A stretch of 64,000 bases of DNA, from positions 15,288,501-15,352,500 of the forward strand of contig JAMPIT010000484.1 in assembly GCA_026261815.1 (NCBI GenBank). The letters are read 5' to 3'. The translations under genes were made by a program, and so were the position numbers. This document shows, piece by piece, positions 1 to 12,600 of this stretch. This DNA is from Monarcha castaneiventris obscurior. Lineage: Eukaryota; Chordata; Aves; Passeriformes; Monarchidae. Every line of letters begins with the position of its first letter. The stretch's first letter is position 1. The notes under the pieces were generated by a model. The model saw only the letters and a list, made by a program, of their open reading frames with translations, ran no database searches and was not told the DNA's origin.

Positions 1-209
1 TTCCTGTTTGGTTTTGACCGATGAGATGCTAGCTGTGTTTGAGATTCCTCATCAGGAATTGAGGGGAAATTGCCAGCACATCCCTTCTGCCTTGAAATTA
101 ACGCTGTGTTTTCCATACACTGATCTAATAGAATTTGGCTTTCTGCTGCCAGAAATCTGTTTAACTCTGAAGCTGAAAAACAGTGACAACTGCTTGTTTA
201 TTGTTTCAG
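1..209 (+). other. NISCH: Probable NISCH intron end (possibly coding)
   Basis: This stretch is open in the same frame as the following exon, but its translation does not look like nischarin. A good acceptor (TTGTTTATTGTTTCAG) ends at 209. I therefore treat it as intron. An upstream extension of the exon cannot be excluded by eye. Confidence 0.45.
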
Positions 210-942
210 AATCCCAGAACCTTCAAGACTTTTATTCCTGTTTACAAACGTGTTGCTCTCGACACTACACATCAGTGTTACCAAGCTCCACGTGGTCCTG
301 TAGAAAAGCAAATCTCCAAGAATTTCTCTGTCACCTTATGGAATTGAATTGCATTTCAGCAGAAGATGTTGAAATAAAAGGTTGTTTCCCAACATATCTT
401 GTTTATGGGAATAAAACCAATGTTCAGAAAGTCTTGCATCAACCAGAGTCAGCTGGCAATAACAAGGAATGGTCAAAAAATGTTTTGTGTTCTGCACTTT
501 ATTCTTCAGTGTATAAATCTTCTGACCAGAGTCCCTGTGTGGTCCATCCGTGTTGGATATTTCTGACACCCCAGGATTTGTACATAGTAAAGGTGGATTT
601 CAGTTTACTGCCAGGTAAATGGGTAGGCACAGAAGACTTGGGAAGTGTATTTAAGCTAAACAGAATTCCTTTAGCATCACTCGTGTTGCATCCAACTCAC
701 GGTGCCATGCAGCAGAAGGGTTCATTTTTGGATGGACACGTGCTGGAGTTGCTCGTTGGATACAGATTTGTTACAGCAGTGTTTGTTCTACCTCATGAGA
801 AATTCCACTTCCTAAGAATCTACAGCCTTTTAAGGACACTCCTGCAGGATGTTAAGACTATCATTATTTTCAAAGCTTCAAGCAAGTCGGATGCTGCAAG
901 AAATCATGTTGTGGAGGCAAACAGACACGGTCAGGCAGCCAG
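210..942 (+). CDS. NISCH: NISCH coding exon (sixth from last)
   Basis: A long exon beginning [12 protein letters not shown] and including [15 protein letters not shown] and [11 protein letters not shown]. The later part ([50 protein letters not shown]) reads as a PH-like structured domain with alternating hydrophobic residues. It is entered in phase 1 after TTTCAG and left in phase 2 at AG|GTAATG. The 3' boundary is firm because the next exon completes the split codon; the 5' boundary is inferred. Confidence 0.75.
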
Positions 943-3900
943 GTAATGATTCCTGTGAAAGGTCTCTTGCACAGTGCTTGATGTGGCCTAACCTCTGTGT
1001 TTGCTGCTGTCATTTTGATTGGATTTGGACTGCAGAATTGATGAAATACTTCTACATTGTGCTACTCTGGAGTGTGAATGGTTATCCTGGACTGTAGCAG
1101 TCTACTTTTTTTTTCTGTTTTGCTGCTGCAATGTAAAATGTAATTTCTAATGGAAGGACACTTCCTATTACATGTGCCTGTGGGCTGAGGTCATGGCAGG
1201 CTGACACCTATGCTCAAGATATAAATAATTTAAACTCTTAAAAATGGAGGTTACCTGGTGTTAATTTGTGAATGACATACAAATAGTCTTGTAGGGGAGA
1301 AGCTGTGTGTAGATCTTTACGTTTTGATAATTTGTGTTCTGGGTCTTTTCTAGTTTTTGCAAGCCTCATCTGACACTGTCATCTTTATACCCATCTGAGT
1401 TTCTTATGCAGAAGATAACAGAAGACAACCAGGTTCCTGTTCACCTTCACGTTTCTGTGTCTCTGCAGTATGTGGCTGGGCTGAAGGGAAGAGCCCTGGT
1501 TGAATTTTTCCATAGCAACATTGCAGAGGTATAGTGCCTAGCCCAAGTGTACAAAAACATGCTTTTGTGACCTTTCTGTACTACACAGTATCTATAAAAA
1601 CTTTGCTGATCAAACTTAGTCACAAGAGTTAGGCTCTGGGAAACCTGGAAGCATTTTGATCAAAAATCTGTGTTACTCCATTTTGGGTTCCTTGCTACAG
1701 CAGTTGGGATCCTGCAAGGCACATTTTGCCTTCAGGATCTGTGGTGCTCAACAGGGGAGTACATTATGTATGTCTTGAAGATGTGATTGCTGCAAGAATA
1801 TTCCTCTTTTTTCTTTAAAGTAGTAAAAGAAAAGAAAATAACAGGAGCGAAATTATTTTGTGATGGTTCTTAGCTAAATCAATAAATAAGTGTTCTGATT
1901 CGTTTTTGTAATAGTATGCATGACTACAACACATGTGCAGGGCTGCAGGTGCTCCAGAAACATGAGCAGATAAACCCAATTTCTGAAAAACATTAAAGTC
2001 TGTTTGGGGAACATCAAATTGAAAAGTACAAATATTACCCAAAATTTATGATGTGTCTTTTTGAGTGATAAATCACTGTGATCTGTGTCCAAATGTCAAT
2101 TGATAAGCTTGAGAAATAGATACATTTTTTTATTCCCTTACCTCTCTTCCAAATGTTTTAAGTGAGCACTGTTACAAGCTGTGCTTCTCTTTTTATATCA
2201 GGAGAAGCTGATTAAAAAAGCAGGTGACTCATTTAAGGGTTCTCAGTAAGGCCATCAAGTTAGAAGCTGGGAAGATGCCTGGTTGGAGCAGCAGCTGTAG
2301 TGGCAAGCTGTGCTCCTGTCCTCTCTCAAGGGTCTTTAAATCCAACCCTCAGCAGCATCTGAAGGCTCAGCAGTCTTGTTGAGGCTTGGGAGGCCACTGC
2401 TCAGCTGTTGGTTAAAGTTTTGTCTGCACTGTCTGATCTAAAAGGTCTTTCTTATAAACAAGATGTTTTTCTGGGGTTTTTTTTCTAGTTTTGGTCAAAA
2501 AACAAGGAATAATTTGCTTAGAAAAATAATTTTCTTATGTAAACACAAGGTGTTTTCAGCGGCTGCCATTATGGCCTCCTTTAGCAGCTTTGAGGTGAAC
2601 TACTTCTCTTTGACCAGAGCATGTTCAGATGCTTAAGATTTTGAAGTTGTTTATCTAGTGGTCTTAAAGTTGCCTCTAAGGTGATGAAACTATCTGAAAT
2701 ATCAAAGTTTATGTGTTTATGAAGTAAAATTTACATCTTAGGTGGAAAATGAAGAGTTGAGACACCTCATGTGGTCTTCAGTTCTGTTTTACAAGACTCC
2801 CAATGTGGAAGTGATGGCTTGTGTGCTTCTCTCAACAAAAGCTATTTACTTTCTGTTGGATGATTCTTTCATTCATGCAGATGAGCACCAGTCAGGTAAA
2901 ATAGTTATTTTGATCCTTTAATCAGGTGACCAACTTAATCCCTCACTGTGTTTGTCCTCAGTTGAAGTACCGATTTTGGTCAATATTTTTCCTTAGACCT
3001 CCTAGTTGAAGGGGTCAGTATTTAAATAAGGCTTTTATGTTCAAAAAACCAGGGTTTTGAGTCATGGCTGCTTCTCAGACAGACCCTTTTTGCTGCTGTT
3101 GTGTCCATGCTTTTCTCTGATGTCATTTCATTGTCCCTTTCATAAAATGGAAAGTGAAGGGTAATGAACCTCATGGTGGACATTCAATTTAAGTGTGGTA
3201 TTAGTGTATTTGCTGATTTAAATCTGGTATGTGACAAATATTTCAAAAAGATGCTGCTAATAAAATTTGCTTGTATTTTGCTTGAGCAATTATTAGCCAC
3301 TGTACTCAATTTTTTCTTAATTTCTTTCTTCAAGTGTGAGTTAAGTATTAGATTGTAATATAAAAATTATGCTTATGGAAAGACAATTTTTTCTTATGAC
3401 TTCTTAATCCTATATACTTCTTTAACAGATTTTTGGAACAAAGAAAACTCAGACTGTGAAGATAGTTCTTTCCATCTCTCTTGCTGCTTTGTGCTAAAAC
3501 TTAATGACCTGCAGTCAGTAAATGTTGGCCTCTTCGACCAATACTTCCGAATTACTGGTGAGTACATCTTGTGCTTTAAGTTTTTCCAGTTCTATTTTGT
3601 TTTAGCCTTTTTTAGATGGATGCTTGTCTTTAGTAGTGAGATGTAAGAGAGGTTTTTCTGTTGCTTCTTTTTTGAATCCCTAGAGCAATATTTGAATCAT
3701 AAGTATATATTGTATTCTAAATCAAGAGGAATTATGTATTTTTTTGAGGGATTTGTAAGTATTCCGTTGTTCAAAAATTTGAAAGGTTTCTGAATAATGA
3801 TGCATGTATTCAGGAGAAATAATCCTTGAAAAAAATCTTTTCTGGTGACAGTTGCATGTTGGTTCAAGAAATGGTAATGCCAGGTACAGATCAGTGAGTG

Positions 3901-5199
3901 AATTACATTGTGTGTTCTCTTCAGGACATTCTGCAGATCACATCGTCACCTGCCTGACAAGAGACAGTTACAACACTCACACCTTCATACAGCAGCTTAT
4001 GGCAGTCCTGTCACTGCTGGCACGCACTCCTTCACCTGAACCAGTAGATAAGGACTTCTACTCTGAATTTGGGAGTAAAAACACAGGTGAGTGGTCTTTT
4101 CTACATGTCATGAGTTATTTAGGCATCATACTTCAGGCTTCGCCTAAATTGCTCTGGTTAAAAACTCTTTTGAGGGGTATTTATGCATCAGTCATTTCCT
4201 ATTTGATTTTTTTTAATCTAAGCTCCCTGGCTATAATTATCTTAATGTGCCTTATGCGAACAGAATTGTTAAATGTATGTAACAGTCTTGCATGAGTGAA
4301 GTTAGTGTCTTGCATTCACCCTGCACTTACATGGTTAGAAATTTGCAGAAAAATATGTTGGTAATGCAAGAAGGACTCCAGCAGAGACCTGCAATCCAAA
4401 TAAAATTATTCCAATATTATTTATAATTAAAGGCATATTTGAATAAATACAAAACTTGAATTCTTCCAGCTGCAGCTGTCAAAGCTGTCAAAGGTTGTTG
4501 CTTATCCTAGTACCTTAAGAAAGTATTGTATAGCACTAAATAGAGATATAATGATGTATGTTTCTTGCAGGAAAAATGGAGAATTACGAACTGATTCACT
4601 CTAGCAGAGTAAAATTTATTTATCCAAATGAAGAGGAAATTGGGGACCTTGCTTTTCTAGTGGCAGAGAAGATGGATGGTTTGACCAGTCTTCCATCCCT
4701 CAACATCCTTCTGTATGTGTTGGCATTTCAAGTAAATCACGTTGAAGGATCTGCTCAGAACACTAGTTCACTTCAACCTAAAACACTGATATTGACCAGC
4801 TCTGATTTGTTCCTCTTTGATGAAGATTATATCAGTTACCCACTACCTGAATTTGCTAAGGAACCACCAAAGAGAGATAAGTATCAGCTTGCAGATGGAA
4901 GACGAATCCGGGATTTAGATAGAGTCCTCATGGGATATCAGACATACCCACAGGCCCTTACATTTGTGTTTGATGATGTTCAGAATCAGGACCTGATGCA
5001 GAATTTAACACTGGATCACTTTGGAGAAGCTGATAGTGTCCCAAAGGGAAATTGTAAACAAGAGGGCAGCAGGAGCAGAGAGATCCAGTGGTACATTTTT
5101 ATCCCAAGTGCAGAAAGCAGGGAGAAATTAATTTCATTGCTTGCAAGACAGTGGGAGATCCTGTGTGGTAGGGAATTGCCTTTGGAACTCACTGGGTAG
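210..5199 (+). CDS. NISCH: NISCH (nischarin), 3' part of the gene, six coding exons
   Basis: Nischarin is a cytosolic and endosome-associated scaffold that binds integrin alpha-5, PAK/LIMK and IRS proteins and was also described as the imidazoline-1 receptor candidate IRAS. Its N-terminal PX and leucine-rich parts lie upstream of this window. The six exons here (210-942, 1354-1528, 2742-2895, 3429-3557, 3925-4086, 4571-5199) join in phase and give about 659 codons, compared with about 1500 residues for the human protein. The assignment rests mainly on the last exon, whose ending ([45 protein letters not shown]) I recognise as the nischarin C-terminus. The downstream gene is STAB1 in the same orientation, as in human. 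The 5' boundary of the first exon is the least certain part. Confidence 0.88.
1354..1528 (+). CDS. NISCH: NISCH coding exon (fifth from last)
   Basis: The acceptor is TCTTTTCTAG and the first base completes a serine codon split from the previous exon. It encodes [17 protein letters not shown] and [19 protein letters not shown]. It ends in phase 0 at GAG|GTATAG. Confidence 0.82.
2742..2895 (+). CDS. NISCH: NISCH coding exon (fourth from last)
   Basis: Encodes [17 protein letters not shown] followed by [20 protein letters not shown], flanked by TTACATCTTAG and CAG|GTAAAA. It is entered in phase 0 and left in phase 1. Runs of hydrophobic residues suggest the core of a folded C-terminal domain. 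Confidence 0.85.
3429..3557 (+). CDS. NISCH: NISCH coding exon (third from last)
   Basis: A phase 1-1 exon of 43 codons with acceptor TTTAACAG and donor CTG|GTGAGT. It encodes [19 protein letters not shown] and [19 protein letters not shown]. It joins cleanly to both neighbours. Confidence 0.85.
3925..4086 (+). CDS. NISCH: NISCH coding exon (second from last)
   Basis: A phase 1-1 exon of 54 codons. It encodes [19 protein letters not shown] and [20 protein letters not shown], after acceptor TGTTCTCTTCAG and before donor CAG|GTGAGT. The ARTPSPEP segment is a short proline-rich linker. Confidence 0.85.
4571..5199 (+). CDS. NISCH: NISCH terminal coding exon and stop
   Basis: This exon carries the diagnostic nischarin C-terminus: [83 protein letters not shown] and [11 protein letters not shown], ending ELPLELTG and TAG at 5197-5199. 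The acceptor is TTTCTTGCAG. The coding part is about 209 residues with no internal break. This exon gives the gene its identity and I regard it as secure. Confidence 0.92.
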
Positions 5200-5955
5200 T
5201 TACTGCACAGCCAAGTGATGTCAGTGTGTATTATAAGGTAAAGCACAGTGTTTAAGTAGATAGCACCTGTCAGGTTCTCTTTGTTTTCATGAGGAGCTGA
5301 CCTGGACTCCCTTGCTCCCTGGTGCAGTGAACATGTAATAGTACCTAGAAATATCCTGAAGTGTTAACTGGGGACTGAACTTCTTGTACAGTCTATTTTT
5401 TATGCAATAGTATATAGTGAAAAAAAAAACCATGAGACATCCTGGGAAACTGTATGGAAAATTTAAGGAGTCAACACTAGATATTCTGTCGTCTGGGGCT
5501 GTTAAGGTTTCCACTATTTTTCTGTATATATCAGTCTAGTTGTTCTATACAAATTCTAATGTGTAAATAAGGGTAAATGCTTGTGTATGTTCAAGTGCAA
5601 TGTTCTTTGTACAAGAAGTATTTTGGGTATGCTGCTAATGCTTATTATTTAATGATCTTACAGTTTTACTATGTTTTTCTTTGAGGCCAAATGTAATTAT
5701 TTGCTGCCAGTCATGAACTTAACAGTAAAATTTGAGCCACAAGCAGGTAACAAATTTTCATATGAAACTATTTTCACAGGCATTCTTTTTCCTTATCCAA
5801 GGATAAAAGAATTTCTTGGTAAAGATCCCCTGAGTATTGTGAAAGTGGAAATAACCAATGTGGGTATGTCAGCAAATAATGGATTTGTATCTCTGAACAC
5901 AAAGTCTTTCTTTTGCCTATCTTGTCAATACAAATAAAGTGTAATTTGACAGTTT
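5200..5955 (+). other. NISCH: NISCH 3' untranslated region
   Basis: AT-rich, non-coding sequence from the stop codon to just past the AATAAA at 5933-5938 and the T/G-rich stretch after it. The exact cleavage site is not visible. No other strong poly(A) signal with a downstream T/G element precedes it. Confidence 0.7.
5933..5938 (+). promoter_or_regulatory. NISCH: Poly(A) signal of NISCH
   Basis: Canonical AATAAA about 735 bases after the NISCH stop. It is followed within 25 bases by the T/G-rich downstream element TTTTCTTTTGGCCTTGTC, the expected arrangement for cleavage and polyadenylation. Confidence 0.75.
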
Positions 5956-6439
5956 TCTTTTGGCCTTGTCTTTATTCAAGTTTATATCTTGTGTTTCCAG
6001 GATACCATATGGCAGTTCAGCAGCACATATTCTGTTCCTAGAGTGCATTGTAAAGTATGAAGTGTGCAGCAAGATGAAAGAAGAAAATAGTTTATTCTAC
6101 TGTAACAAGATTGTTAGTCCAGAAATACAGCTGAGTCATGGAAACTGAGGATCTGCAGCCTCTAAACACAGTTTGAGGATTTATTTCAAGTACTTTGAGA
6201 TAGTACTTCTCCATTAGATATTAGGGATTTTCTTTCTGAGCTGTCATGTTTAACTTGACTATTACTGTGCTCATCACATTTTAACCTCCTCCATGGCAGT
6301 AAAATCCCTACTCACTCCTATGAAGACAAATACTGAGACTAAAAAATAATGTTCTTTATCCAATGGGATTAAGAAGGGAAGGACAGTTTTGACACATATG
6401 TGGCAGCTGATGCTGCTTAAAACTGATGCCCCTTGAACA

Positions 6440-6580
6440 CATAGAGAAGTCTGGGTTGGAGGAGACCTCTGGAAGTCCAACAGTCAAGATTAAAACAGGG
6501 CAATCTTCAAACAGATTGCTCAGGGCCTGGTCCAAACAAGTTGTGAGCTTTCTCCAAGAATGGCAAGTCCACAGTGGTGT
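6440..6580 (-). repeat. Degraded CR1 LINE 3' fragment
   Basis: The + strand reads like the reverse complement of a CR1 3' end: GGTTGGAGGAGACCTCTGG, then AAGTCCAACAGTC, then ATTGCTCAGGGCCTGGTCC and TCTCCAAGAATGGCAAGTCC. Many substitutions indicate an old copy. Boundaries are approximate. Confidence 0.7.
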
Positions 6581-9500
6581 TGGGAATTTGGTGGTTTCAC
6601 TGGGTATTTTTCCACGCTGTTGCAAAGCTTGGCTGTGCTTTTTGGATTTCAGAAGCCAGGAATGTTGCAGTTGGTGCAAGGATGACAAAGAGGCAGCCGA
6701 AGTCAAATTGTATTGCAGGATGCAGTGGATTTCATAAGTAAGCAGAGGTGAGGAGCATAACTTACAACTGGAGTGCAGCTCTGTTCCCAGTTTGGCAGAG
6801 GAAATGTACCCTCTTAACTAAGACTGAACTGAACAAAGTTCAGGTACAAAGGTAAGTACTGCAGGCTCTTGGGGAAAATTAAATTTTCCTGTACTTTGAA
6901 GCTCTTCTATTCTCTGACATCTCAAGATAGCTTATGTTCATTTAAGCTTAATTATCATTGGGTAGAAAAAGCTAATTTCTTTTTAATTAAAAAACATTCC
7001 CCCTTGTTGTATTGCTATCTGCCAAGGTAAAAAGTTCCTCATTAAAAAAAAAACCAAACTTTAAACACTGATATGGCTGCAGTGAGGTCTCCCTGGACCT
7101 GCTTTTTTTCCAACCTGAGCAGCACAAACTCTCCCAGCCAGTCTCCAGAGGAGAGATGCTCTGTGTTAGAACCTGCTGGAGGTAGTGCTTTGTGGGTGTG
7201 CATTTCTGTTCATTGAAGTGCAATATTAAGCTGAAAAATCTTATGAACTGTCATTCTTCAGTGCCAACCTGTTGTCTTTGTTGTCTAATTTTAATGTAGT
7301 CTTTTGTTTCTAAATACAGGGGTTTAAGTAAGTTTTTCTTGAAAATGTACAATCATTTGTCTTGAAACTAAACTGATTGCTTCAGTTTATAAAGATTTCC
7401 CAGAACTTTCCACATTTAGTTTCTACAAAAAGCTCTGCAGAATGAAGTCACTGTCAACAGCTGAGGGCACATAGAACAATCTTGATTTCTTCCTCTCTTT
7501 TTGCAGGAGCACTACAAAGCCCTGTGTGCGTATTTCTCTTTTGTCCTCAAATCCTTTCTAGCTTCCAACCCTTGTTCAACATTAAGATAATATCTGAGTA
7601 GCTGAAGTTATGACCAGAAACACACAGAGGCAGGTAGGGGGACCTTTGTCAGGAAAGTATCTCCTGAACTCTCAAACTTCTATGTTCTGGCTTTGCAGCT
7701 GAAGTAGATATTTGCCACCCTAGGAAGACCCAGATTTTTGTTCAGTGTCATCTGCCAAGGATCTTCCCTTGTATTACAATTGAAAAATTGTAAATGAACC
7801 TCATTATAGGAAGGAAAGTAAATGAGGTGCTGACCTGGGCTACGCTGTTTTCTCTGCAAGAAGAAAAGGCAGCGTGACCTGCATGCTGTCTGTCCTGTGT
7901 CCATCCCCGTGCTGCTTTACAGAGCTCTGCTCTGCCTGGCTGTGGATGTACTGCACAGTCAGGCATTGCCATCAGCCCCCTGTCTTGCCTTTTTGTTCTT
8001 ACCAGCTTTGATAAGGAGGGTGGGATCTTTTAATTGAAGTAGCACAAAGTGCTGCTGCATCTTACTTGCATTCTGATCAGAAAGTTTACTTCTGCAGTAC
8101 TAACCTTCAAACCTACCAATTCCTAGGCAGAAATGCAGCAACACAAGCAAAAGTGTGAAACGTGGCTCAGAGCAGACAATAAGCTTCTGTTTCTTGATGT
8201 CCACTTGATAATTAAAGGCATTTAGTGACTTGGAAAGTTAAAAATTTATGTGGAAGAAGGGGAAGGTGTGTGAAATTCATTAGACCCAGAAAGCACTGGA
8301 AAAAGACTGACCAACACTGGAAAAATCTACCTGAATAGGTGCCTGAAGAGCAGTAGCCAGCATTGGTAAGGTGGGCACCAAGCCCTTGTGCTTTAGTCTT
8401 CAGGGCCTCTGAGAGGGGATGACAAGAATTCCCAGCATCTCTGAAGTTGCTGAAAAACCAAAGCTAGCAGGATCCTGACTCCCATCTCCATCTGTTCTCA
8501 AGCAGACATTCAGTGCAATCCTTGGCAAACTGCTGGCTACAGCTTGAGTCAAGCACGTTGTAGCCCCTATTTATCCATTATCGACAGCAGTACCTGAAGG
8601 ATCAGCAGTACATCACAGAAAAGCTCACTGCCTCTGCCATCACACTCCTGTGAGCAGGTGCTGAGTTTCAATGGCTCAGCCTGTTCAAACAGGTTTTACT
8701 TCTAATTAATATTGGATATCTGTGGGGAATTTAGTGTCTGACTCTCCAGTACAATCCCAGAGTGCTGCTTAATAAATGAGACAGGTACAAAACTAAAACC
8801 AGGAGAAAGGAATTTGTTGCTGCTTTTTCCTGCAGCAGAATGTGTAAAGGAGCTCAGAGTCAAGAGGAAGCCAGACTTAAAGCATTTATGTACTGACATT
8901 GGTACTGCTGCCCTTAGAGGTTTTGGAGAAACAGGATGCGAGCAACCATGACAATTTCTTCCTGAATTGTGCCCAGGCAGCCCTACCTGTCTGCTTGGAA
9001 TTGGACTACTGTGTCTATGTGAGAAAGATTCCTATTCTCTGTGCAATCCTTGCAGTTTTTTGATTTTATCAGCAAACTTTAAAATTCCTGTTCCTTCCCA
9101 ATTGCCAAGAGCAAAGGAAAAAATGGGATGGTGTCCTTGCCTCTTCACCAGGACCCTGAGGGTGTATTGGGTAAGTATGGTTCAGCTGGCCCCCTTCCTA
9201 CACACAAGCACTATTGGCTTGGCCAGCTTAATCCTTTTCAGACTCACAGCCTTCTTACAGTCTTACAATTCAGAGCAAAGGGACTTAATGTCCTTTCCCA
9301 GAAGAGCAGAACAAGAGTCTCTTTCTCTCTGTGGATGTAACTAAATGGGCAGTTCCCAGAGAAGCTGTGTGGCAAGGTGGACTGGATGGTAAATCACTTG
9401 CCTTGGCTCTGTAGTTTCTAAACAAAAGATTTCAATAGCAGGAAATTGCCCAATCTAGTCGAGGCTGCACACACTTCACAGAGCAGAGCTGGTGACCCAG

Positions 9501-11926
9501 CATTTTAAAACACAGTGTGTGACACAGGCAGGGAGTCTGGGACGGTTTGGTGCCTTATCCTTTGCCTTTATCCAGCTGGGTTTTGGTTTTATTTTCCTGT
9601 GAAACAGGTTGAGTAATTTTTGCCAGCAGCTTCTCAACTTTAGTTGTTAATGTGTACACAATAAAAATTGTCGGGTCTTAGATAAGTTGCTTTAGAGGAC
9701 CCAACTTGTCATTGATGCATAAAGAAAAAGAGAGGGAGTTTTTCCCTGAGAGGGAAAAATCCTGAGCGTTCCTGCTGCCAACAATCTGCTGATGATTGGG
9801 GAGACTGAGCCCACAAGGTAAAATTTAAGTGTTTTGTAGAAGTCATCTAGAAGAAGCCAGGGCCAGAATTTGAAGATATTTCTGAGACCCATGTTTGGGA
9901 CTTCTCCTGCTAAACCACATTCTGTTATGTGGGCAAGAGACACTTGATAAGTCAATCTCCATAAAATAAAAGCCCATGTGTGAAACCTCACAGATAAACA
10001 CACTGGCAGACAGTTCACAACTCCTACTGTATGGTTTAAAATGGGATTTGCACAATCCTATTTCAGTCACACATTGACTAGGATGTGAACAAAACCCTCC
10101 TGCCCTCCTACCTGCACAGGGCCATTTGTGTGTTCTGTCATCAGATCTTTACAAGTCTTGCCTAAATTTTTTTTTTTGATGAAGGGTTTTACTGGCAGAT
10201 CTCAGGATCTTGCTTTATAAGATTTTGGTGATTTGAAATACTTTGTAGGGATGCCTCTGTGCATGAGCTGGTCTAATTCTGAAATGAGTGAGGGAACTGG
10301 GGGTTTCTACTTGTTGACAGTTTTGAAGAATATTGGACAAAACAGTGGAACCAAAAAAATGATCCAATGCATTTTCCCTCTAAGGCATAAAGTTTTTATA
10401 GACGTAATCCATGAGAAAACACATTTATCTGCCTAAGAGCAATCTATCTATCGGAAGAGAACAGAAACAGTGTGAGTGGAGCAGTAATTTGTGTTTGTTG
10501 GGCTCATTTTTGCTTCCTGTGCTGTTTCTATGCTGCTGTTGCTGTCTTTGATGACACTGCCAACTAAACTGCTGCTGAGAGCACCTTGGCTTCTGTGCAC
10601 TGAGCATTGTTAATGGCTCTTGGCCACCCATTAATTTAGAGATAGTTGATGTTTCACCTTCTTATTAATTTCCAGATTCACAAAGATCCAAAGTTTTTGC
10701 AGATTTTGGTGTTCCAGATCCAGCAGTGGTGATTAGCAAAGTTTCCATTCTCTCAGAGCAGCTCATAGGCAGTGGCTGAAACACACACTGCTTCTGCTGC
10801 TTGATCAGGAAAGCAGCCTCTAATGACAGATGACCTTTTGATTTTTCAGTTTATGCTCTGTTGCTGTACTATGGCACTACTCCCTATTTGCATTTTTAGC
10901 TTGTGTATTGCTGTTCTATTGCTTGCCTTTAATTGAGGTGAGGTCAGATAAGGAAGCTGGCTGTGACTCTTTTGATGTTGCTGTGAATCTGATTTATTTA
11001 ATTCAGACAGGAATGTCACCAAGCATTGCTCTCCCTTCCTAGTTCCCCTGCAGGAGGTCAGATGCAGTGATTATAAGCAGCAGTGGAAAGCCTTGGAATC
11101 AGCCTTTGTGTGTCTTTTCTTGCCCTGTACCATTTTCAGTGCTAAGCCATTTAGAAAACTATCTGAAGACCCATTAAAGAAGCCAATGTGTCTTCAAGTG
11201 CCACAGCATGAGGTATTTTCACTTTAAAACCTTATCAGCTGTGTGTGGTTGCTGGCAACTTAATCCCTATGTCATACAGCCATCTCTTGGAAAACCCATC
11301 AACAATCCTCAACATCCTTCTTGGCAGCAGGGAGCACAGGAGCAGCCTCATTCTTGTGTTTCCATGGCCAGCCCAGGGCCATGACTGCAGGCAAAGAAAG
11401 CATTGTACAGCTCCCATTCTCTACAAGAGTGTCCCCACTGTCCATTTGTGACTTTCCTATCCCACCAGAGCTGCCTTGAGCTCTGATGATGGCCTCCACC
11501 TCATTTTGAAGATCTTCAAGGTAGCAAATGGTTTCCAGAGCAGTATGAACCCTCTGACCCTGACAGAGTGGCACCCGTTGGGCAGCGACAGTCCCGGGGC
11601 TGCGGTTGTCCTGTGGCAGGACAAGTGGGCTGAGCTGTGGGGTTGAGCTGTGGGCTGGTGCTTCTCACATGGGTTGCAGTGGATGGTTGTGTGCCTTATC
11701 TGCTTCCTGTTAGTGCAGGATATATAGCAGGGCTGCCTGTTCACCATGCTGGCTTTCCCCGTGGGATGAAGGCAGAAGTGAAGCACAGCTAACAGCCCCA
11801 GTGAGTACAGCGGTTCCTATGTGCCTCTTGTGTCACAGCATGTGTGTCTTTGTGGGGGTGCAGGGGCAAAAAAGGTATTCATGCTCTCATTATCTATGTA
11901 AATACAAGAATAGCTCCCTGTCCTGG

Positions 11927-11960
11927 TTTCATTTAGGCACCTTCGTGTGCCTAAATGAAA
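11927..11960. repeat. Perfect inverted repeat (14-bp arms, 6-nt loop)
   Basis: TTTCATTTAGGCAC at 11927-11940 and its exact reverse complement GTGCCTAAATGAAA at 11947-11960 are separated by CTTCGT. Either strand could fold into a hairpin. It lies about 970 bases upstream of the STAB1 start codon. No function is assigned. Confidence 0.9.
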
Positions 11961-12600
11961 ATATGAAGGTCCCTCATTGCTTGGTGAGATTTGGTGCTAA
12001 CAGAAGCAGTCCTTAACTGCTCAGTATAGTGGGCTCTCTTGGCGGTGTAGGGAGACAAAGGCCATGGAAAATCTGTCAGTAATCAATTCTTTGGAATGTT
12101 TAAAAGGAGACTATGAATTGCAGACTGTACCTCAGGTTAGTGTGTATTTTTTTTAATCCTGTTTTGGGACTTTCCTGTTCTGAGTGCTGTGGAAGTGCTC
12201 CTTGGATTCATCAAGCTGTCAGCAGAGTGTTTGGAAAATTATAAATTTTGCCATTGCTGCCATAGCATCTGCAAAATGTGATGCTTTTCTTGCTGAGAAA
12301 GTCAACTATTTTTTTTAAAAAATCAAAGCCTGCCCAAAGTGCTTGATTGATTGATGCAATGTGCTCCATTCCAGCTCTGAAGCACAGCCCATCACTCTCA
12401 TTGTTTTGTTCTTGCATACTTTGGGATAGTCAGCAGTCAGTTCTACCTTCACTTTGAGGTGTTACGGACATATTCACATCAGTGGTAAAAAGAAATTAAC
12501 TTACCCTTCATGAATTTATGGTATTTAAGTTTGCCCATTGGATTTGCCTTCTTTTAAGCATACAGTTCACCTCTTTTCATTCCAATTAGTTGAAAACTAA

